Shown: one piece after another, positions 58,497-64,000 of the stretch
How the letters are laid out: each line of letters opens with the position of its first letter
Numbering within the stretch: position 1 is the stretch's first letter
Origin: Welwitschia mirabilis
Taxonomy: Eukaryota; Gnetophyta; Gnetopsida; Welwitschiales
Direction of reading: 5' to 3'
DNA length: 64,000 nucleotides
NCBI GenBank assembly: GCA_051453625.1
Contig: JBOZIK010000001.1
Location: 21,488,386 to 21,552,385, forward strand
Notes under the pieces: model-generated
Database searches by the model: none
Told to the model about the DNA's origin: nothing
What the model saw: the letters and a program-made list of their open reading frames with translations, nothing else
Translations under genes and position numbers: made by a program

Positions 58497-59430
58497 AACT
58501 AATTAACTATCCATCCTACTTCATAGGTGATAACTATGAGTTTTTAAAAACTAGCATGCAAGTCTTCGTTAAAGTAATGAGCTTTAACTATTGGATGATT
58601 ATTGAAAAACAATTCTATCCTACAATTGAAGCATAGAATGTTTTTGGAATAACAAGTTTTATAATCAAAGCAAGGAGTAAATGAAAAGATGCTCAAAAGA
58701 AAAAATCTATGCTTAACAAGAAAGCAATAAATGCTATAAGCTATGAACTTCATATGGAAGATCATAAGAAGGTAAGAGATTTTACTACTTATAAAGTGAT
58801 TTGGAATTATTTTTAGGTAACATATGAAGGGAAAAATCAAATTTAAAAGATAAATAAAAAAATGCTAATGACTAAATTTGAGCAAATCTAGATGTAAGAA
58901 GATTAAACCCTCATAGAATTTAATAACAAACTCATTGAAATAGTCAATGGGCTTTGGGGGCTTAGAAAACCTCTCAAGAGAAGCCAAATTGTTAAGAAGA
59001 TCTTAAGATATCTTCCAAGGGCATATGAAAACAAGGGATTATCTATTAAAAATATCAAATGCCTTAAGAAAACCAAGCTAAAGGAGTTAGTAAGTGACAT
59101 TTTGAATTTGGAATTATGTCATCTTCAAAAAGTAATAAGGGAAATAATATAACTCTAAATGTAAATCATTTATTTCTTTCTAGAAATAGAATGATGATTC
59201 TTCTAGTTATTCATCATTCAATTTTGATTATGATACAGATAGAGAACTTAATTTATTCACTAGTGAATTCTAAAAGATGTGGGTTTGGCAAAAGTGAAGA
59301 AATAAAAAGCATCATAACACAACATATTCAAGATGCAAGGACAACACAAGAGAAAAGATTACCCAATAAGATGCATGTAAATTATTTGGACACACAATAG
59401 CTAAGTGTCTAAATAGAAAAAAGAAGAAGT
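58497..59430 (+). pseudogene. Ty1/copia gag relic of element E
   Basis: The ATG at 58497 opens MKGQLINYPSYFIGDNYEFLKTSMQVFV, the N-terminal copia gag pattern (here given only as its first part). Further on come KKAINAISYELH, a UBN2-like EFNNKLIEIVNGLWGL (about 58917-58965), KKILRYLPRAYENK and LKELVSDILNLEL. A decayed CCHC knuckle ends in GHTIAKCLNRKK at about 59379-59414. Several stops and at least two frameshifts are present. Similarity stops at about 59500, where the D repeat begins, so pol is missing. Confidence 0.75.
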
Positions 59431-59797
59431 GCAATAATAACATAAAAACCTAGGATAGTAATAGTTGTAATGTGAATTTATGCAACTTAAAGTCCTTTAT
59501 GTAAACCTATAAATCAAATAGCTTGTAGCAAAACACACTTTAGTATGGACGAGAGTTCACCCAAATATCGTAATTTCAACGAAGGCACTAGGCTTAGAAT
59601 TAGAAAATTGATTTCCAAAGGTATTTTTAGTTTTTTAACTTTTAATAACTAAATAATAAAGTAAATGCAATGCAATATAAATGGATATTAAATTCAGATG
59701 GAAATGGAATGCATTCTATTTAATTCCTAATTCTTCTGTCACAAGAACTAGCTCTCTATAATTTAAATCAATTAAGAAGAGTACTTAACTTATTCTT

Positions 59798-60826
59798 AAT
59801 CAATATGAGCTATGAGATATACCAAGTAGAATAAGGAATGTAATGTGAAATAAAAATGTAATAACAATGCAATCTAATATTAACCAATGTTAACCTTAAC
59901 AAAGGTTGCCCTTATAATCTAGATAAATCATAGAATTTTCACTCTAAACTATGATCAATATAAGCTATAAGGACATCACAAATTTTAAATGAAAAGAATA
60001 ATTGTATTGATTCAAAGAGCAATTAGTTTAATTCAAGAACTTTACATCCACTTACAACAAAATAGTAGCATCTCAATGAAAGAGACTCAGCCTAACACTA
60101 AGGGAACTCCTTTCTATAGCCACTGAATGGATCTCTTATCCTTCAATCTTCTATCACAAGCATATTAGGTATAAAATATGATTTGTAAGTAAGAACAAGA
60201 GAGGTATTTATAGTTTTACATTGAAATATCTGGAACTATAACCCTAGAAGTCGAATAAAAAATCCTATCAGCCTAGATGGGGCGCATGACCCCGTTACAA
60301 GAAAATTCAGTCCCGCATATGTAAAATAGTTGTTGTCCTAACTATCATAAGGATGACACTGGGAATGATGCCCCTTAATAATAGATAATTAATCAGCTTT
60401 TAGCTCTGTAATTAGCCCTGTAGTTGGTTTTAGATGTGTTTTCATCCCTTATGTTGTGGAAATGACAATGGGGATGATACGTACTTAAAAAGATGATTCA
60501 TTAACTCCAAGATTTATTTTAAATTACTATTGTAATAGGTTAATATAGTGCTACCATCCCCTCTGACATGAGGATGATAGAGGGAATGACACCCTTCTAA
60601 AGCTTCTCAGGTAAAGCAAATCAGCCTTCTTCATCATTAATCTTCCTTCAACATACAAAGTACTAGAACATGTGTAAAATGCCTCTAATTATGTCAAGAA
60701 TTACATGTTCCTATGATCATCCCATTAACTCTCCATAATCATCAAAATTATATCCAAACCTGTATAAATGTCCTACACAAGTACTTCAAATACACCATAA
60801 AATTCCTACAAATTAATATTGTAATA
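59798..60826 (-). repeat. LTR-like repeat D, copy 1
   Basis: It matches 61078-62004 along its whole length. On the minus strand it starts TATTACAATATTAATTTG at 60826 (TG mutated) and contains the promoter-like ACTATAAATACCTCTC (about 60210-60225). It probably extends left beyond 59798 to about 59525, but the second copy is cut there by a gap. Inside are degenerate repeats of 'GGATGACA...GGGAATGATGCCCC'. Confidence 0.65.
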
Positions 60827-60977
60827 AATAGAGATGCTTAATACTTCATTATCATACTTTTTATGATAATCCAATTAAAGTAGAAAATTTAAAATCTCTC
60901 ATTATTAATGAATTTAATTGTGAACACCTTGGAACTAATTGTTTTAATTAGGAGAATGAAGAAACAAGATCTATAAT

Positions 60978-61077
60978 NNNNNNNNNNNNNNNNNNNNNNN
61001 NNNNNNNNNNNNNNNNNNNNNNNNNNNNNNNNNNNNNNNNNNNNNNNNNNNNNNNNNNNNNNNNNNNNNNNNNNNNN
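60978..61077. other. Assembly gap (100 N) between the D repeats
   Basis: A placeholder-sized run located exactly between two direct LTR-like copies, so the amount of missing sequence is unknown. Confidence 1.
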
Positions 61078-62004
61078 AATCAACATGAACTATGAGATAT
61101 AACAAGTAGAATAAGAAATGCAATGTGAAATGGAAATGAAATAACAATGCAATCTAATACTAACCAAAGTTAACCTTAACAAAGGTTGCCCTTATGATCT
61201 AGATAAATCATAGAGTTATCACTTTAAACTATGATCAAAGTAAACTATAAGTGAAATACAAAGAATTGAAATGAATAGTAATTATATTGATTCAAAGAGT
61301 AATTTGATTAATTCAAGAATATTTACATCCACTTACAATAGAATAATAGCACCTCAATAGAAGAGATTCAGCCTAACACCAAGGAAACTCATTTCTGTAG
61401 CTACTGAATAGACCTCTTATCCTTTAATATTTTATCACAAGCATATCTGGTATAAAATATGGAAATAGAAATAAAGGAGGAGAAGGGTATTTATAGTTTT
61501 ACATTGAGGTTTTACAAACTTAACCCTAGAAGTCAAAAAAGAAACCCTAGTAGCCCAAATGGGTCAATTAAACCCATTACAAAGATAATTCTTTCTGATC
61601 ATAGAAAAATAGATGTCATTCCTACTATCGTGGGGATGACATAAGGGACATCACCCTTTATCAAAAGATACTTTATCATCTTCATGCCCTAATGTCAGCC
61701 CCATATCTTCTGTCCATGTTAGTAGTGCTATCATCCTGCTTGTCATTGGGATGATAAAGGGGATGATAGTCCTCCTTATCTCCAATATCAAAGGTAAATC
61801 AGTCTTTTGCATGGTGAATCCTTCTTCCAAGTATACCATGTCAAAATAAGCCTAAGAAAACTTCAAATATGCTAAAAATCACATGTTTCATTGTTCATCT
61901 TGTTATATCTCCATAATCATCAGTACAACATCCAAACTTATGTAAATGTTCTACAAAAATACTCAAAATACACCATTAAATTCCTACAAATTGACATCAC
62001 AACA
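61078..62004 (-). repeat. LTR-like repeat D, copy 2
   Basis: On the minus strand it starts TGTTGTGATGTCAATTTG at 62004, just after a polypurine-like AAGTAGAGGGCTA (62005-62017). It has the TATA-like CTATAAATACCC (about 61488-61499). The promoter orientation makes it a minus-strand LTR. The left part is lost in the gap. The polypurine tract suggests it is the 3' LTR of an element whose body lies to the right, unlike copy 1, which has no such tract. Confidence 0.65.
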
Positions 62005-64000
62005 TAGCCCTCTACTTAGCCTTGTCAGAGCTTGACAAAGTAAGCGATTTACTATATTGTGAGCCAATTTGACTAAGATAAAATAGTATTAAAAAATGTA
62101 AATTGAGTTTAATTAAATTATGTAAGAAATGATATCTCAAATGAATAATTGATATAAATGCTAAAAGATTTCCATTAGCCCCCTACTTAAGTATGTTACT
62201 ATGGAATAAATGAATGCCCTACACATACATAAGTCATAAAATGTAACATTGATAGCTCATGGATTACAAAAATAATGATAATGGACTAATGTGACAGACT
62301 TAAGTAGTGCTATCCTCTAAAGAGTGATGTATTTAAGTTTATTAGTGTCATCAGCAAAGGACAAGAGTAGATATAGCATTTTTTAGATGATCTGAAATAT
62401 GGCTTATGGAAAAACATTTGTGAGTATTTTGCTATATCCTGCAAGATAAATTTCATGAATTCTTCATGAATTTATTCAATTAACATGAAAAACTAATCCA
62501 AATAACCCATCATAAATTTATATCGTGAAATCTTAGAATATGAAAAATTTATGCTTAAAATCATAGAATAATGCCTAGAAAGGTATCCTAAGAAGCAAGA
62601 CATCCCAAATTACACTAAGAATAAAGGAAGAGTATCATCTTGTCTATCATTGGGACGATAGTTGTAGGATAGTATTCATCAAATAAGCTATTCAAAGGAA
62701 AAAATAAAACCAAAAAAATTCTAAAAGTAGGAAAACATAGAAAAACAGAAAAAAGGAAATAAAATGCAGAGAGAAAGTGAAGAAACAACTTAAAGAACAT
62801 CCTCATGATAGAGAATGAAAATGTAAGAAAAGAAGAAAATGCACTAAGCAAAAATAAGCAATGCTCAAAGACTCCTCAAATGTGCCTGAACTCATGGAAA
62901 AGAATAACTGAAACTCATTAGATCATGGGAACTTATCAAAAATAAAATATCAATCCTCTAGAAAAGTTATGGAAAAATATCAACAAGGAACTAGAAAATG
63001 ATTAGATTCATAATATGATGCTGAAAAAGTATGGAAGATAACTTTGAAAATCCAAAAAAAAACTGAAAAAATAAAATGAAAATATACAACTAGCAACATN
63101 NNNNNNNNNNNNNNNNNNNNNNNNNNNNNNNNNNNNNNNNNNNNNNNNNNNNNNNNNNNNNNNNNNNNNNNNNNNNNNNNNNNNNNNNNNNNNNNNNNNN
63201 NNNNNNNNNNNNNNNNNNNNNNNNNNNNNNNNNNNNNNNNNNNNNNNNNNNNNNNNNNNNNNNNNNNNNNNNNNNNNNNNNNNNNNNNNNNNNNNNNNNN
63301 NNNNNNNNNNNNNNNNNNNNNNNNNNNNNNNNNNNNNNNNNNNNNNNNNNNNNNNNGAAGTACTAGAAATAAATAAAGAAAAATGACTCTAGAAAATAAG
63401 CAATGCCTTTGATGACACAAGGGATACCATTGATCTTATAGCCTCAAAATGCAATTTATTTGTCCATGATTAGGGGAGTAAAACCACTATTAGAGGAGTA
63501 AGAACCCACACAGCATGGCCAATTGACCCCCTAGTGGAGTTCCCACAGCTATCATATCGCATTGCGAAAGGCCCCTCTCGGGAATATTTGCCTTGATGCA
63601 CTTGTGATAGGACATTATGATGACCATGTTTTTGAGATATAACATGAAAGAGCATGGTATTCTTTTTTCTCCCTTCTTTTCCTTTTTTTTTTTTGAATTC
63701 CACATTATCAAGGACTTGTAAGTATAAAGGTGAAGTAATGAGCTGAGTAACAAAGTAAGAACATGTAAAAATAACTAATTACTCATACCATTGAAAGAGA
63801 AAAAAAGAACCAAGGCATCTTCCTTCAAAATAAAGTTCATAGACATATGAATGTCTGAAGATTAGATGAAGCTGATCTTATCATCTAAATGCCCAAGTAA
63901 AATATTACTAATCATGAAAACTTCTTAAGTAAAATACACATGTCAAGTTTAAAAATATTCAAGTGATAACATGATGTTTACCAAAGGAATAAGTTAAAAA
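62005..64000. other. Retroelement-like noncoding sequence with a gap
   Basis: No protein motif is recognisable. A second polypurine-like AAGTAGGGGGCTAATGG (minus strand) lies at about 62154-62171. N fill 63100-63356. A GC-richer island at about 63510-63610 shows no convincing frame. The remainder is A-rich. Confidence 0.4.

Noticed and set aside
63490-63753. Two overlapping minus-strand frames (77 and 87 codons) in the GC-richer island
   Set aside because: The sequence looks like noncoding retroelement DNA. The frames overlap each other, start in low-complexity lysine-rich sequence and show no domain.
1-64000. CRISPR arrays, bacterial operons, phage or defence systems, tRNA or rRNA genes
   Set aside because: Searched for by eye and not found. 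The spliced RLK and plant-type LTR, LINE and SINE-like relics mark this as plant nuclear DNA; the only tRNA-like sequence is the decayed SINE-like head at about 33.7 kb.

Overview
This window reads as nuclear DNA of a land plant with a large, AT-rich, retrotransposon-filled genome. A seed plant, possibly a gymnosperm, is my guess, but nothing here fixes the species. There is one convincing intact host gene, a two-exon leucine-rich-repeat receptor-like kinase (LRR-RLK) at 36092-38978 (+). It encodes an 884-residue protein in a visibly GC-richer island. Almost everything else I can name is decayed transposable element. All boundaries were read by eye from motifs and repeat comparisons; no alignment or database search was run.

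Left third (1-25.3 kb): three related Ty1/copia elements are stacked on each other. Element C (minus strand; 5' LTR 23944-25321) is the host. Element B (minus strand, 8331-17303, both LTRs, 5-bp target duplication GAATA on each side) is inserted in C's third reading frame. Element A (plus strand, 3' LTR ending at 7425) cuts C again further left, so C's 3' LTR should lie left of the window. A's 5' LTR is itself cut at base 160 by the LTR of a further, gypsy-like element (H). The three copies carry complementary deletions: A has lost nearly all of pol; B has lost the middle of gag and the third reading frame; C keeps all three regions but is full of stops and gaps. The family has a second CCHC knuckle downstream of the usual one, a third reading frame between pol and the 3' LTR that resembles the 'putative plant transposon protein' family, and dense clusters of an AGATGTCT/AGACATCT motif in the LTR and again before the third frame.

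Middle (25.3-44 kb): low-complexity AT sequence; a broken trihelix-like (ASIL-type) fragment; an Athila-like primer-binding site and LTR-like stretch; a different copia relic (integrase to RNase H) with a short 3' LTR; a tRNA-like, SINE-like repeat; the LRR-RLK with a long GC-richer 5' flank; and a LINE reverse-transcriptase relic. In the RLK leader, two upstream ORFs overlap in a TAATG stop-start, and a perfect 8-bp hairpin ends one base before the main ATG.

Right (44-64 kb): long AT-rich stretches without genes; an Athila-type Ty3/gypsy relic (RNase H and integrase, plus strand); a 22-bp minisatellite; the 5' end of another copia element (LTR, primer-binding site, gag); and two roughly 1-kb LTR-like direct repeats either side of a 100-N gap. 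Seven runs of N interrupt the window. Three of them have the same sequence on both sides, so they probably do not represent real missing length.
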